Notes under the pieces: model-generated
What the model saw: the letters and a program-made list of their open reading frames with translations, nothing else
The model's database searches: none
Told to the model about the DNA's origin: nothing
Program-made: the position numbers and the translations under genes
Shown here: piece by piece, positions 9,181 to 17,700 of the stretch
Position numbering within the stretch: position 1 is the stretch's first letter
How the letters are laid out: every line of letters starts with the position of its first letter
Source: Nonomuraea montanisoli
Lineage (GTDB): Bacteria; Actinomycetota; Actinomycetes; Streptosporangiales; Streptosporangiaceae
Length of the DNA: 64,000 bases
Direction of reading: 5' to 3'
Assembly: GCF_013363975.1 (NCBI RefSeq)
Contig: NZ_JABWGN010000011.1
Coordinates: 61,588-125,587, forward strand

Positions 9181-10083
9181 ATGGCCGGCATCGACGAGAT
9201 CGTCGTCCAACCTCCCGAGAGCGCCACCTGGCGGGTCCACCTCGACCGCGCCATGTGGGTCGGCGGTGTCCGCGGCCTCATGCTCCAGGCGCTGCATCCG
9301 GTCGCCATGCGCGGCGTCTGGCAGAACTCCTCCTTCCAGGACGACCCGTTCGGGCGGCTGCGCCGCACGGCCGACTTCGTGGGCCGGATGACGTTCGGCA
9401 GCCCCGAGGAGGCGGCCGAGATCGGCCGGCGGGTGCGGGGCATCCACCGGAGCCTGCGCGCCACCGATCCCGTCACGGGCGCGACGCGCCGCGTGGACGA
9501 CCCCGAGCTGCTGCTCTGGGTCCACTGCGCCGAGGTGTCGTCGTACCTGGAGGTGGCCCGGCGCGGCGGGCTCGGCCTCACGGAGGAGCAGGCCGACCGC
9601 TACCTGAGCGAGCAGCGCAGGAGCGCCACGTACGTGGGTCTGCACGCCGAGGACGTGCCCGGCTCGTGCGCCGAGATGGACGCCTACTTCAAGGCGGTAC
9701 GGCCGTCGCTGCGCGTCACCGAGGAGGCCGCGGCGACCGTGCGGTTCCTGCTGTGGCCGCGGCTGCCTCGCGAGCTGCGGATGCTGTCGGCGGGCAAGCC
9801 GCTCTACTTCCCGTTCGGGGCGCTGTGCTACTACTCGCTGCCGGAGTGGGCGCGGCGGATGTACGGCGTGCTGCCCGAGGTGCCCCCCGGCCTGGTGACG
9901 GCGGGGCTGCGGGCGTTCCGGCTGCTGTTCAACGGCCTGCCGGAGCCGATGCACGACCGGGCGTTCATGCCGGCCACGCGGGCCATGCTGCGGGGCTGCC
10001 GCGAACGGCTCGGCGCGGCCGGCTACGACGTGAGCAGGGGTCTGCGCGGCCTGACCGACCCGCGCCGCCGGCCGATGCGCTGA
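9181..10083 (+). CDS. oxygenase MpaB family protein (DUF2236)
   Basis: 300 residues, ATG 9181, 14 bases after the hydrolase stop. The sequence carries the DUF2236/MpaB pattern: LMLQALHPVAMRGVWQNSSF with the conserved His, FGRLRRTADFVGRMTFGS, then RVDDPELLLWVHCAEVSSYL. Members related to rubber oxygenase Lcp bind haem b through these histidines. Many actinobacterial copies have unknown substrates. Soluble, no signal peptide. Its pairing with an alpha/beta-hydrolase suggests successive steps on a hydrophobic substrate, which is inference. Confidence 0.88.
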   Translation: MAGIDEIVVQPPESATWRVHLDRAMWVGGVRGLMLQALHPVAMRGVWQNSSFQDDPFGRLRRTADFVGRMTFGSPEEAAEIGRRVRGIHRSLRATDPVTGATRRVDDPELLLWVHCAEVSSYLEVARRGGLGLTEEQADRYLSEQRRSATYVGLHAEDVPGSCAEMDAYFKAVRPSLRVTEEAAATVRFLLWPRLPRELRMLSAGKPLYFPFGALCYYSLPEWARRMYGVLPEVPPGLVTAGLRAFRLLFNGLPEPMHDRAFMPATRAMLRGCRERLGAAGYDVSRGLRGLTDPRRRPMR

Positions 10084-10135
10084 CCGGTGCCGCGCCAGGA
10101 CGCGTCGGCCCGGCTGTCCAGGACGACATCGAAGG

Positions 10136-10163
10136 GCCTGATCCTCTCTCCGAGAGATCAGGC
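10136..10163. terminator. bidirectional hairpin between convergent genes
   Basis: GCCTGATC (10136-10143) and GATCAGGC (10156-10163) pair around a 12-base loop. It lies between the convergent MpaB-like and MerR genes and could serve both. Confidence 0.55.
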
Positions 10164-10188
10164 CGCGTGATCGACGAAAGTGCCGGCG

Positions 10189-10542
10189 CTAGTCCTGGGC
10201 AGGCTGATCGCGGGAGCTGTTGATCCGCAGCGCCTCGGCGAGCTGGTCCTCCAGGATGATGATGCGGCAGGCGGCTTCCAGCGGTGTGCCCTGGTCGACC
10301 AGTTCGCGGGCCCGCGCGGCCAGGCGGAGTTGGTAGCGGGAGTAGCGGCGGTGACCGCCGCTGGAGCGCTGCGGCTCGATCAGCTTGGCGGCGCCCAAGG
10401 AGCGCAGGAACGCCGGGGTGACCTGGAGCAGCTCCGCGGCCGCGCCCATGCTGTAGGCGGGGTAGTCCTCGTCGTCGAACCTGTCGTCGGCGCTGCCGTG
10501 CCCGAACAGGGCGGCGCCGGCGGTTGGGGGTGTTTGATCCAT
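10189..10542 (-). CDS. MerR family regulator (short form)
   Basis: 117 residues. MerR-type winged helix at about residues 30-75 (YSMGAAAELLQVTPAFLRSL ... SSGGHRRYSRYQL), followed by a short coiled-coil helix and no effector domain. An acidic N-terminal extension of about 30 residues precedes the DNA-binding unit. GAAAGG lies 5 bases before ATG. Such short proteins act as co-activators or chaperone-operon regulators in actinomycetes; the target here is unknown. A 14-bp hairpin (10566-10596) sits immediately upstream in its leader. Confidence 0.88.
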   Translation of the reverse strand: MDQTPPTAGAALFGHGSADDRFDDEDYPAYSMGAAAELLQVTPAFLRSLGAAKLIEPQRSSGGHRRYSRYQLRLAARARELVDQGTPLEAACRIIILEDQLAEALRINSSRDQPAQD

Positions 10543-10565
10543 ACGGGCCTTTCATCATGCGACAG

Positions 10566-10596
10566 GGGGCCCCGGCGCGTGTCGCGCCGGGGCCCC
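10566..10596 (-). promoter_or_regulatory. very stable 14-bp hairpin in the merR leader
   Basis: GGGGCCCCGGCGCG (10566-10579) pairs perfectly with CGCGCCGGGGCCCC (10583-10596), loop TGT. It is 24 bases upstream of the MerR start codon. It could terminate leftward transcription arriving from the 10.6-11.4 kb region or regulate the merR transcript. A smaller hairpin CCGGCCATTTGGCCGG lies at 10618-10633. Confidence 0.6.
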
Positions 10597-11416
10597 GAAG
10601 AGGTTCAACACCATCTACCGGCCATTTGGCCGGCTCACTGTTATCCGCATCGGCCGAAGTGCGCGGCGATGCGGGGATCGCGGATGCGTGACCGTAGACC
10701 ACCTTCCTATCTGTGGAACTGCGGTACCCGTGCGGCGAGGACTTCAGCCGGCGACGGGCGATCCTGGATGGCGTCCAACACTCCCTTCATTACTTTGTTC
10801 TGACCCTTACCAACGGCAGCGCGTCCACGATCAGGGCCCCTTACCACTGCGCTGGCCCGTCACGTCCGACCTTCTGCCCTCAACTTCCACTTCGTACGAC
10901 ATGCCGGGTAGTTCGTCGTGATGCTGGTCTTCCTGTGCTACCCGGTTTTCGTTCCTTACGATGACAGAAACATTAGCCCCGCTGGCCGCGAATGTCTACT
11001 CTCGCCACTACAGATTTCCGGCACCCGCCAAAGCAGCTGCTCAGGCGGCGACGCCGTGGTGGGGCGTGAGCAGTTGGAGCCCGAGGGCGCGTCGCACGTC
11101 GGCACTCGGCGCGGCAGAGGACAGCGGCAGAGGACATGGGCCACGGGGTCTGAGGGGACGAGGGCGGGCACATGGCCGTCCCGCGGGCCGCTCGCCGGCG
11201 GGGACAGCCGGCCGGCTGCGCGTGTATGCACGGACGCTGCCTGGAGGCCGGATGTGCGTGTGTGGCCAGGCGCTACCTGTCGGGGTCCAGCACAGCGCCC
11301 GAGCACAGGGCGTCACCCTCGCTCGGGCGGCTGCTGCCACGTACCTGTCCCGGGTCCCGCCGGCCTCGACCGCAGCCTGGCGGTGGCGGCGTCGGCGTCG
11401 GCGAACGCCCAGCCGG
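10597..11416. other. 820-bp region without a supported gene
   Basis: Base composition drops below the genome level between about 10680 and 11030 and codon-position bias is absent in all frames, so this looks non-coding or decayed. It holds a 16-base hairpin (10618-10633), a 27-codon leftward reading frame at 10707-10790 (listed separately), and a 13-bp tandem duplication GCGGCAGAGGACA near 11111-11136. Long GC-rich frames between 11041 and 11400 lack ribosome sites and family resemblance. Confidence 0.5.
10707..10790 (-). other. short reading frame resembling the N-terminus of crotonyl-CoA carboxylase/reductase
   Basis: 27 codons from ATG 10790 to TAG 10707, beginning MKGVLDAIQDRPSPAEV. From memory, Ccr proteins begin with a K-x-ILDAIQ pattern and reach PESYR about 25 residues later; here the frame ends RVPQFHR and stops. 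The rest of ccr is not present. It may be a gene remnant in the low-GC stretch, or a chance match. An AAGGG lies 14 bases upstream, too far for a good ribosome site. Low confidence. Confidence 0.3.
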
Positions 11417-12337
11417 CTATTCGGCCAGGCCGTCCCAGGGGTTGCGGTCGGGGCCGGCGGTCCGGCCCTCGGGGCAGTGGCGGCGGAAGTCGCACCAGGA
11501 GCAGATCGGCCCCGGGTTGGGCGCGAACAGCGCGTCCACCTCGGCCGGCACCTGCGGCGCCTCCTGCGCTGCCCGCTCCTGTGCGGCCTGTCCCTGCCTG
11601 GCCCGTCCCCGGGCGGAGCCGGGAGGCGCGGCCACGGCCTCGCGGTAGCGCTCGTCGGCGACCGACGCCTCCTCCGCCACCTCCTCGGCCCGCCGCAGGT
11701 GACGTCCCAGCGACTCGTCCGTGTGCCGCCACTCGACGATCTCGCCGGTCGGCAGATGGTGCAGCTCTACCTGGTGGCAGGGCGTGCGCATCATCCGGGA
11801 CGCCGCGATGGCGTAGACGGCCAGCGCGAGCGACGAGCGGGCGTCGTCCTGGGTGAGCGGGCGCCGCCCTGTCTTGTAGTCGACGACCACCAGCTCCTCG
11901 CCCCGCCGGTCGAGCCGGTCGATCCGCCCGGACAGCGCGACGACCTTGGTACGGGTGGCGACGGTGCGCTCCACACCGACCGGGTCGTCGGCGGGGTCGA
12001 GGGTGCTGACGTAACCGGAGACGAGGTCACGGGCGCGGCCGAGCCAGCGCGCCGACTGCTCCTCGTCGCGGAAGCCCTCCTTGATCCACCCGTTGGTGAG
12101 TAAAAGGGCCGCGGTCAGCGGGGTGCGCCGCTCGTACGGCTCGCGCCACCAGCCGGCCAGCGCGTTGTGCACGCTGGCGCCGACGCTGTTGTGGGCCCAC
12201 CCCGGCCCCTTGGCCGGCTGCGGCCGGTCGAGGTAGGTGAACCGGTAGCGGCGCCGGCAGTCGAGCCAGGTGTTGAGCCGCGACGGCGTGCACGAGTAGA
12301 GCCGCCGCGGCATCCCCTCCAGGGGAAGCTGCTCCAT
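11417..12337 (-). CDS. RecB-like PD-(D/E)XK nuclease
   Basis: 306 residues. The N-terminus RLYSCTPSRLNTWLDCRRRYRF is typical of RecB/AddB-type nuclease domains (S-x-S-L-x-x-Y/W-x-x-C-P-x-x-Y/F). The catalytic part is SGRIDRLDRR followed by VVVDYKTGR (D ... D-Y-K). A C-terminal CSWCDFRRHCPEG with an early Cys completes a four-cysteine iron-sulfur-type site as in AddB/Cas4 relatives. It stands alone without a helicase domain. ATG 12337 is favoured by GGAGG 8 bases upstream; ATG 12343 and GTG 12352 are also in frame. The first codons lie beside a 118-bp tandem repeat that supplies its translation start region. Confidence 0.88.
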   Translation of the reverse strand: MEQLPLEGMPRRLYSCTPSRLNTWLDCRRRYRFTYLDRPQPAKGPGWAHNSVGASVHNALAGWWREPYERRTPLTAALLLTNGWIKEGFRDEEQSARWLGRARDLVSGYVSTLDPADDPVGVERTVATRTKVVALSGRIDRLDRRGEELVVVDYKTGRRPLTQDDARSSLALAVYAIAASRMMRTPCHQVELHHLPTGEIVEWRHTDESLGRHLRRAEEVAEEASVADERYREAVAAPPGSARGRARQGQAAQERAAQEAPQVPAEVDALFAPNPGPICSWCDFRRHCPEGRTAGPDRNPWDGLAE

Positions 12338-12340
12338 GTT

Positions 12341-12611
12341 CATGGCCTCCACTCCGCGGAGGCGGCTCGCTCGCTCAGACCCGCCGCCTTCCCTCGTCGC
12401 TCTGGTCGCTACGCTCCCGCCACTCCTCAGTCCAGGCGACGGCGCTCCCTCGCGGGCTCATGGCCTCCACTCCGCGGAGGCGGCTCGCTCGCTCAGACCC
12501 GCCGCCTTCCCTCGTCGCTCTGGTCGCTACGCTCCCGCCACTCCTCAGTCCAGGCGACGGCGCTCCCTCGCGGGCTCATGGCCTCCACTCCGCGGAGGCG
12601 GCTCGCTCGCT
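12341..12611. repeat. 118-bp tandem repeat, 2.3 copies, at the nuclease start
   Basis: Copies start at 12341, 12459 and 12577 (last one partial, 35 bases). Period is 118 with no base differences seen between the first two. Each unit holds the palindrome CTCCGCGGAG and, on the minus strand, a ribosome-site-like GGAGTGGAGG before ATG opening a 28-codon frame (starts MSPRGSAVAWTEEW, ends GRRRV, TGA). The copy nearest the gene provides the GGAGG and GTG/ATG codons of the nuclease gene. It fills the space between that gene and the MBL-fold gene. Confidence 0.9.
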
Positions 12612-12627
12612 GGAGGGTCGCCGCACC

Positions 12628-13341
12628 CTAGTCGTCGTCCGGGTCGAGTTTGATGCCGGCGATGCGGGTGCCGTCGGTGAGCGGGCCCTGCTCCTCGTCG
12701 GCGGCGGTGCGGGTCAGCGAGCCGGACACCCAGTCGTCGAAGTGGGGCTCCAGGTCGCCGATGGTCACCTCGTCACCGTGGACGGGCAGCACCCGGGTGT
12801 CGCCCGGCAGGGTGAACAGGCGCCCGCCGATGGCGGTGAGCTGGTCGGGCAGGGCGGGATACTCGCCGCCGAGCTTGCCGGGGCCGTCGGCCTGCAGCGT
12901 CTTGCCGGTGAACACCGCGCCCAGGGCCTCGGAGTACAGCGACACGCCGCCGGGGCTGATGCCGGGCGTCTCCATGACGTCGAGCTGGATGTCGGCGACG
13001 CCGAAGACGCCGTCGTCCTCCATCTCGATGTCGGGCCACGTCTCGGACCAGGTCTCCCGCCACAGCGGCTTGTCCTTGGGGTGGAGGGCGATGACGGCCT
13101 CGTCCCGGCTGGCCACCTCGATGGCCGCACCGACGTGGTCGGGCAGGCCATGGGTGCAGATGACGGCGAGCACCTCACGCTCGCCGACCTTCTCCAGGAT
13201 CTTGTCGGCGTCACGCGCCGGGTCGATGACGATCACCTCGTCGTCGTCGCCCACGATCCACGTGTTGTTCTCGACCTTGTGCTCGGCGCCGTCGATGTCG
13301 ACGACGCCCTCGGTCACCACTCGCTCGATACGCGCTGTCAC
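12628..13341 (-). CDS. metallo-beta-lactamase-fold protein lacking key metal ligands
   Basis: 237 residues from GTG 13341 (VTARIERVVTEGVVDIDG). The length and sequence order follow the MBL-fold family normally reading CTHGHNDHV, TPGHSPGSV, GDTLF and GHG. Here they read CTHGLPDHV (second His to Leu), TPGISPGGV (His to Ile) and TGKTLQ (bridging Asp to Lys); only the last His (PVHGDEVTIG) is normal. Zinc or iron binding should fail, so it is probably a pseudoenzyme with a binding or regulatory role. Genuine members of this subfamily often lie by mycothiol-dependent formaldehyde dehydrogenase, absent here. The ribosome site is weak, so an upstream in-frame start (to 13386) is possible. Confidence 0.85.
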   Translation of the reverse strand: MTARIERVVTEGVVDIDGAEHKVENNTWIVGDDDEVIVIDPARDADKILEKVGEREVLAVICTHGLPDHVGAAIEVASRDEAVIALHPKDKPLWRETWSETWPDIEMEDDGVFGVADIQLDVMETPGISPGGVSLYSEALGAVFTGKTLQADGPGKLGGEYPALPDQLTAIGGRLFTLPGDTRVLPVHGDEVTIGDLEPHFDDWVSGSLTRTAADEEQGPLTDGTRIAGIKLDPDDD

Positions 13342-13382
13342 GTTTCCGAAGCCTAGTCCGTCCGGCCGTCGCAGCGTACTGC

Positions 13383-14015
13383 TCAACGGCCGAGGCGTGG
13401 CGAGAACGCGCCGAAAGGCAGGTCGAACTCATGGTCGCGCAGATCGAGAAGGCTCAGGTCGGTGAGGGCGATCAGGCAGCCCGCGTCGGCGGGCCAGGCG
13501 ATCGTCCAGATCCAGTTGCCGAGCGCCTCGCCGGCGTAGACGGCGCGGTCGGCCGCCCCGCCGACGCACCACAGCGGCGTGGGGTGGCCGAGCACCTCGA
13601 CCTTCGCGTTCGGCGGCCCCGCGTCGAACCCCGCGCCCGGGTCGGGCCCGCTCAGCCCGGCGAACGCCGCGCCCAGCCCCACGCCCGGCTCCTCGGCGAC
13701 GACCAGCAGGTCGGCGGGCCCGTGGCTGAGCGACGGGCCGCTGAGCGCGACCACGCTGGCCCGGCCGCCGCTGCGCTCGTCACCCGCCTCGGCGAACCCC
13801 GTGACCAGCCACCCGGCGGGCAGCGGCCAGGGCATCCACACGGGGACGACCGAGCTCTTGCGCAGCGCCTCGGCGGCGACGTCGGAGGCCGGATACGGGG
13901 GCTGGAAGGGCAGCACGTCGCCGTGCGCGTCGCACCGCCATGCGCTGGACCACACGTTGGGCCCGTGAAGCGGGCCAAAGCACCGTGGGCAGGTCGGAGC
14001 CGCTTTCACAGTCAT
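13383..14015 (-). CDS. DUF6758 family protein
   Basis: 210 residues. Starts TVKAAPTCPRCFGPLHGP, a CxxC zinc-ribbon half, with the partner in WRCDAHG. Then VPVWMPWPLPAGWLVTGFAEAGDERSGGRA and VVAEEPGVGLGAAFAGL, all typical of actinobacterial DUF6758. It is probably cytoplasmic with one zinc ribbon. Biochemical role unknown. ATG 14015 is used; a GTG at codon 3 is possible. It is divergent from the Nudix gene with 67 bases between start codons. Confidence 0.85.
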   Translation of the reverse strand: MTVKAAPTCPRCFGPLHGPNVWSSAWRCDAHGDVLPFQPPYPASDVAAEALRKSSVVPVWMPWPLPAGWLVTGFAEAGDERSGGRASVVALSGPSLSHGPADLLVVAEEPGVGLGAAFAGLSGPDPGAGFDAGPPNAKVEVLGHPTPLWCVGGAADRAVYAGEALGNWIWTIAWPADAGCLIALTDLSLLDLRDHEFDLPFGAFSPRLGR

Positions 14016-14082
14016 CAACGGTGCGTCGTGGAGCACGGTGCCGTCAAGGCCGTGGCCGTCCTGTCGCCGTAATGTTGGTCAG

Positions 14083-14484
14083 GTGCGCGTAAATTGTGTG
14101 GGCGCGGTGATCACGGACGGGCAGGGCAGGCTGCTGCTCGTGCGGCGCGGCCACCCGCCGGGCGAGGGCCTGTGGTCGATCCCGGGCGGCCGGGTCGAGC
14201 CGGGCGAGACGGACGTCATGGCCCTGGAGCGCGAGGTGCTGGAGGAGACGGGCCTGCGCGTGGCCGTGGGCCGGCTCGCGGGCGTCGTGGACCGGCCAGG
14301 GCCGGGCGGGGTGACGTACGAGATCCGTGACTATCTGGCCGCCGTGACGGGCGGCGCGCTGGCCGCCGCCGACGACGCGGCCGAGGCGCGCTGGTGCTCG
14401 CCTCGGGACGTGGCCCGGCTGCCGCTGACCGAGGGGCTGGCCGAAATACTGCGCGAGTGGGGCGTGTGGCCCCTGCCCGCGTGA
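14083..14484 (+). CDS. Nudix hydrolase
   Basis: 133 residues. The Nudix box is perfect: G-x5-E-x7-REVLEETGL (GRVEPGETDVMALEREVLEETGL region, residues about 42-64). GTG 14083 lies 7 bases after TAATGT (14070-14075), so the transcript is likely leaderless. It hydrolyses a nucleoside diphosphate linked to another group; the substrate is not predictable, though the short single-domain form resembles MutT-like housecleaning or NADH-type enzymes. The stop codon is embedded in the first unit of a 23-bp tandem repeat. Confidence 0.93.
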   Translation: MRVNCVGAVITDGQGRLLLVRRGHPPGEGLWSIPGGRVEPGETDVMALEREVLEETGLRVAVGRLAGVVDRPGPGGVTYEIRDYLAAVTGGALAAADDAAEARWCSPRDVARLPLTEGLAEILREWGVWPLPA

Positions 14485-14663
14485 CCCGCCTGACCGGCAT
14501 GCCATGACAGGCCGGGCAGGCGCGACGTGACCCGCCTGCCCGGCAGAACGTGACCCGCCTGCCCGGTGGGACGTGACCCGCCTGCCCGGTGGGACGTGAC
14601 CCGCCTGCCCGGTGGGACGTGACCCGCCTGTCCGGTGGGACGTGATCCGCCTGGCGCCGGCTC
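14480..14663. repeat. 23-bp tandem repeat, about 7 units, at the end of the Nudix gene
   Basis: Unit CGTGACCCGCCTGCCCGGTG plus GGA. Units start at 14480, 14503 (diverged), 14526, 14549, 14572, 14595, 14618 and 14641. The first unit carries the TGA stop of the Nudix gene and each further unit repeats that stop context. The array fills the space up to the convergent 1167-residue gene. The period is not a multiple of three. Confidence 0.9.
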
Positions 14664-14704
14664 GGCGGCCTGTCTCTCGTGTCCCTGACGATCCCCCTGG
14701 GCGG

Positions 14705-17700
14705 TCAGCGGCTGGACGTCAGGGTGGAGGTCCACAGGATCAGGTGGTCGGCGTCGTAGGTGGTGCTGCGGCCGAGGCCCACCACCTCCGATCCGGCCAC
14801 CGTGACCGCCGCCAGCCACTGCATGCCCGGCCCGCCGAGCCGGTCCTTGGTCAGGTCGGAGCGGGTCCAGGACGTGCCGTCCTGGGAGATCCACGCGGCG
14901 CTGTCGGCGTCGCCCGGCGTGCCGTGCCAACCGACCGCCACCAGCCCCTGGTCCGTCGCCGCCAGGTCGTCCACGTCCGCCGCCTTCTCGACCGGCAGCC
15001 ACGCCGTGCTCCAGGTGGCGCCGTCGTCCCGCGAGACCGCCGCGAAGACCCGGCGCGCGCCCTGCACGCGGGCGGCTCCGATGGCGACCAGTCTGTCCTG
15101 GTACGCGGCGACGTGGCTCAGCCCGGCCGAGGACGCCCCGTCCGGGAGGACCCGCTTGCGGGCCTTCCAGTTGAGGCCGTCCTCCGACACCCAGACCACG
15201 CCGCGCTCCCCGTCGCCGCCGCCGGCCACACCCACCGCGACGTAGCCGTCCGGGGTGGCGGTCAGGTCGTGCACGCGGACGCCGGCGCCGCCCTGCGGCA
15301 GCTTGCGCGAGCGGGTGAACCTGCGCAGGTCGCGGGTGAACCAGAGCGCCGGACCGGTCGCGCCGGAGGCGTTCGTGTCCTCGCCGGCCAGCACGTACCC
15401 GTCCGGACCGGCCGCCACGGCCGTCACGGCGAGACGCGGGTGGTCCTGCGCGCGGGCCAGGTCGCCGGTCGCGGGGATCGTCCTCCAGGAGCGGCCGTCG
15501 TCGGAGGAGACGAGCAGCGGCTCGGTGACGCCGATGCCCGCCTGCGTGGAGCCGGCCGCGAGCCAGCCCCGGCGGCCGTGGACGACGTCGGCGAGCTGCT
15601 GCTCGCGCGGGCCGCCGAGGCTCATCGAGGTCCAGCTCTTCCAGTTGAGGCTGGTCCAGATGCCCGCGTCGCCGGAGGCGCTGCCGACCGCGACGTACCT
15701 GCCGTCGTGGGCGGCCAGGCCGTTGGTCTGGCGGGCGATCCGCGACAGGCCCTCCACGTCGGCCAGCCGTACGCGGGACGCGGCACCGCGCGGCGGCGCG
15801 GACAGCAGCACGAGCTGGTTGTCGACGTCCGCCGCCGCCCGGTCGCCGCCCGCGAGCAGCGTGCCGGACCGCGTGATCGAGAACCCGCGCAGCGTGGCTC
15901 CCTTCAGACCCGACAGGTCCGCCCGTTTCGTCCAGGTGCGTCCGTCGGAGCTGTTCAGCACCGCGTACGAGTCCAGCTTGGCCTGCGCCACCACGGCGAC
16001 GCCGCCCGGATGGGTGATCACCGATTCGACGCCGGGGCTCTCGCCGTCGAGCCCGCCGATCGAGCCGCACTGCGCCCACTGCTCCCCGGACGGTGAGCAG
16101 TAGACCCGTACGGTGCCCTCGATCGTGCGCTGCCGGGTGGGCACGAGCACGAACTGCTTCGGCAGCACGGCCAGCGACCCGGCGCGCGGCAGCGCCTCCG
16201 GGAGCTGGAACCCGGTCGCCCGCCAGGTGCGCCCGCCGTCGGCCGAGCGCACCACCCGGGAGCCCTCGCCCTGCGTCGGGCGGGCCACCGCGACGACCGT
16301 GTCGCCCCTGGCCACGACCGCCCGCAGGTCGAACGCGTCCAGCTCGCGCAGATCCGTCCGCCGCCAGGCGCGCCCGTCGGCCGACCACCAGGCCACCGGG
16401 CCCACCCCGCCGTCCGCCAGTGCCGTGCCGCCCACCGCCACGAACCCCGACCGGGTCACCGCGATGTCGGCCACCACGTCGCCGTTGCGGAACGCCGCGA
16501 GACCGCTCTCCTCCACGGCCGTCCAGGCCAGGCCGTCGGCGCTCGTCCACAGGCCGCGTCCGCCGCCGGCCGGGTCGCCGCCGATGGCCAGCCAGCGGCC
16601 GTCGCCGCCGACGACCCGCCGCACCGTGGAGGTGGTCGCGCCGCCGCTCACCCGGCCGAGCCGCCAGGTCTTCCCGCTGTCGGAGGAGACGAGGAACAGC
16701 GGGCGCGGGGTCGGGCTGGTCGTGTCGCTGCCCACGGCGACCACGGTCGCGCCGGTGGAGGCCATGTCGTTGAGCACCTGGTTGGAGCCGTCGCCGGCGG
16801 ACGGCACCGTGAACAGGTCGTCGCCGGACCGGCCGGTGCCGGCCGCCAGGCGCAGCGCGGGGCCGGCCGGGGTGCTCCACCGCCACACGATCACGGTGGC
16901 GGCGATGATCAGGGCGAGCGTCAGGACGACGGCCACGGGGGCGACCATCCCGCGCCGGCCGCGCACCGGGCCGGCCCTGCGGACGGCCGAGGGGGCGGGG
17001 CCCCGGTGGTGGCGGCCGCCGGGGACGCCGGAGCGGGGCGGGCCGGAGGCGACGAGCAGGTCGGGTCGCGTCGGCCGGCCGCCGGGCGGCCTGCCCACCC
17101 GCCGCACCTCGGGCTCACGGCCGGACTCGTCCCCGCGCTCGTCCCCGTGTTCGTCCCTGTGTTCGTCTACGTGCTCTTCTCTGGGCGCGTCCGCGCGTTC
17201 TTCTTCGAGCGCTTCTTCGGGCTCGTCTTCGGGGTACCCGCCGAGGGCGGCGTGACCGGGCACGCCGTGACCGGGCGCACTGTGACCGGGCGCGTGGTGC
17301 GGCGCGTCGGCGCCTTGCTCGTGAGGCGTGGCGTCGCGGTGCAGGGCGTCTGCCCGGAAGGCGGCGTTCCCGTGGACAGACGCGTCACCCTGGGCGGACG
17401 TGCCCTCGTGGGCGGACGCGTCCTCGTGCAGTGAGCCCTGGGTATGGGGCGGGGCGTCGATCAGGGGAAAGGGGGCGGCGACGTACGGGCGGGCCCGGGA
17501 GGGGAGGCCGTCGGACTCGTCCTCGTCGGGGCCGCGGGCGGCGTCCGGGCCATGAGCGGCACCCGGGCCATGGGTCACGGGCGGATCGATGATCCGGGGA
17601 GCCCTGTGGACGTCCTCCGGGCTGATGATCGCATCAGGGTCCCGGGGCGGGTTCGGGTCCGGCGCGCTGTCGTCCTTCTCGAACCACGAGCGCGGCACCA

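Noticed and set aside
10918-11856. Plus-strand open frame of 312 codons
   Set aside because: Pro/Arg/Ser-rich, no ribosome site, and it runs antisense into the RecB-like nuclease.
12341-12611. Tandem repeats that might be a CRISPR array
   Set aside because: The units are 118 bp and identical throughout, with no unique spacers between short repeats, and no cas genes are near; the lone nuclease is RecB-like.
12460-13356. Plus-strand frame through the 118-bp repeat and across the MBL-fold gene
   Set aside because: It combines repeat sequence with antisense of a recognised gene and has no independent support.
14480-14663. 23-bp repeat as a CRISPR or iteron origin
   Set aside because: Units are directly adjacent without spacers, lie at a gene end, and no replication initiator gene or partition site is present.
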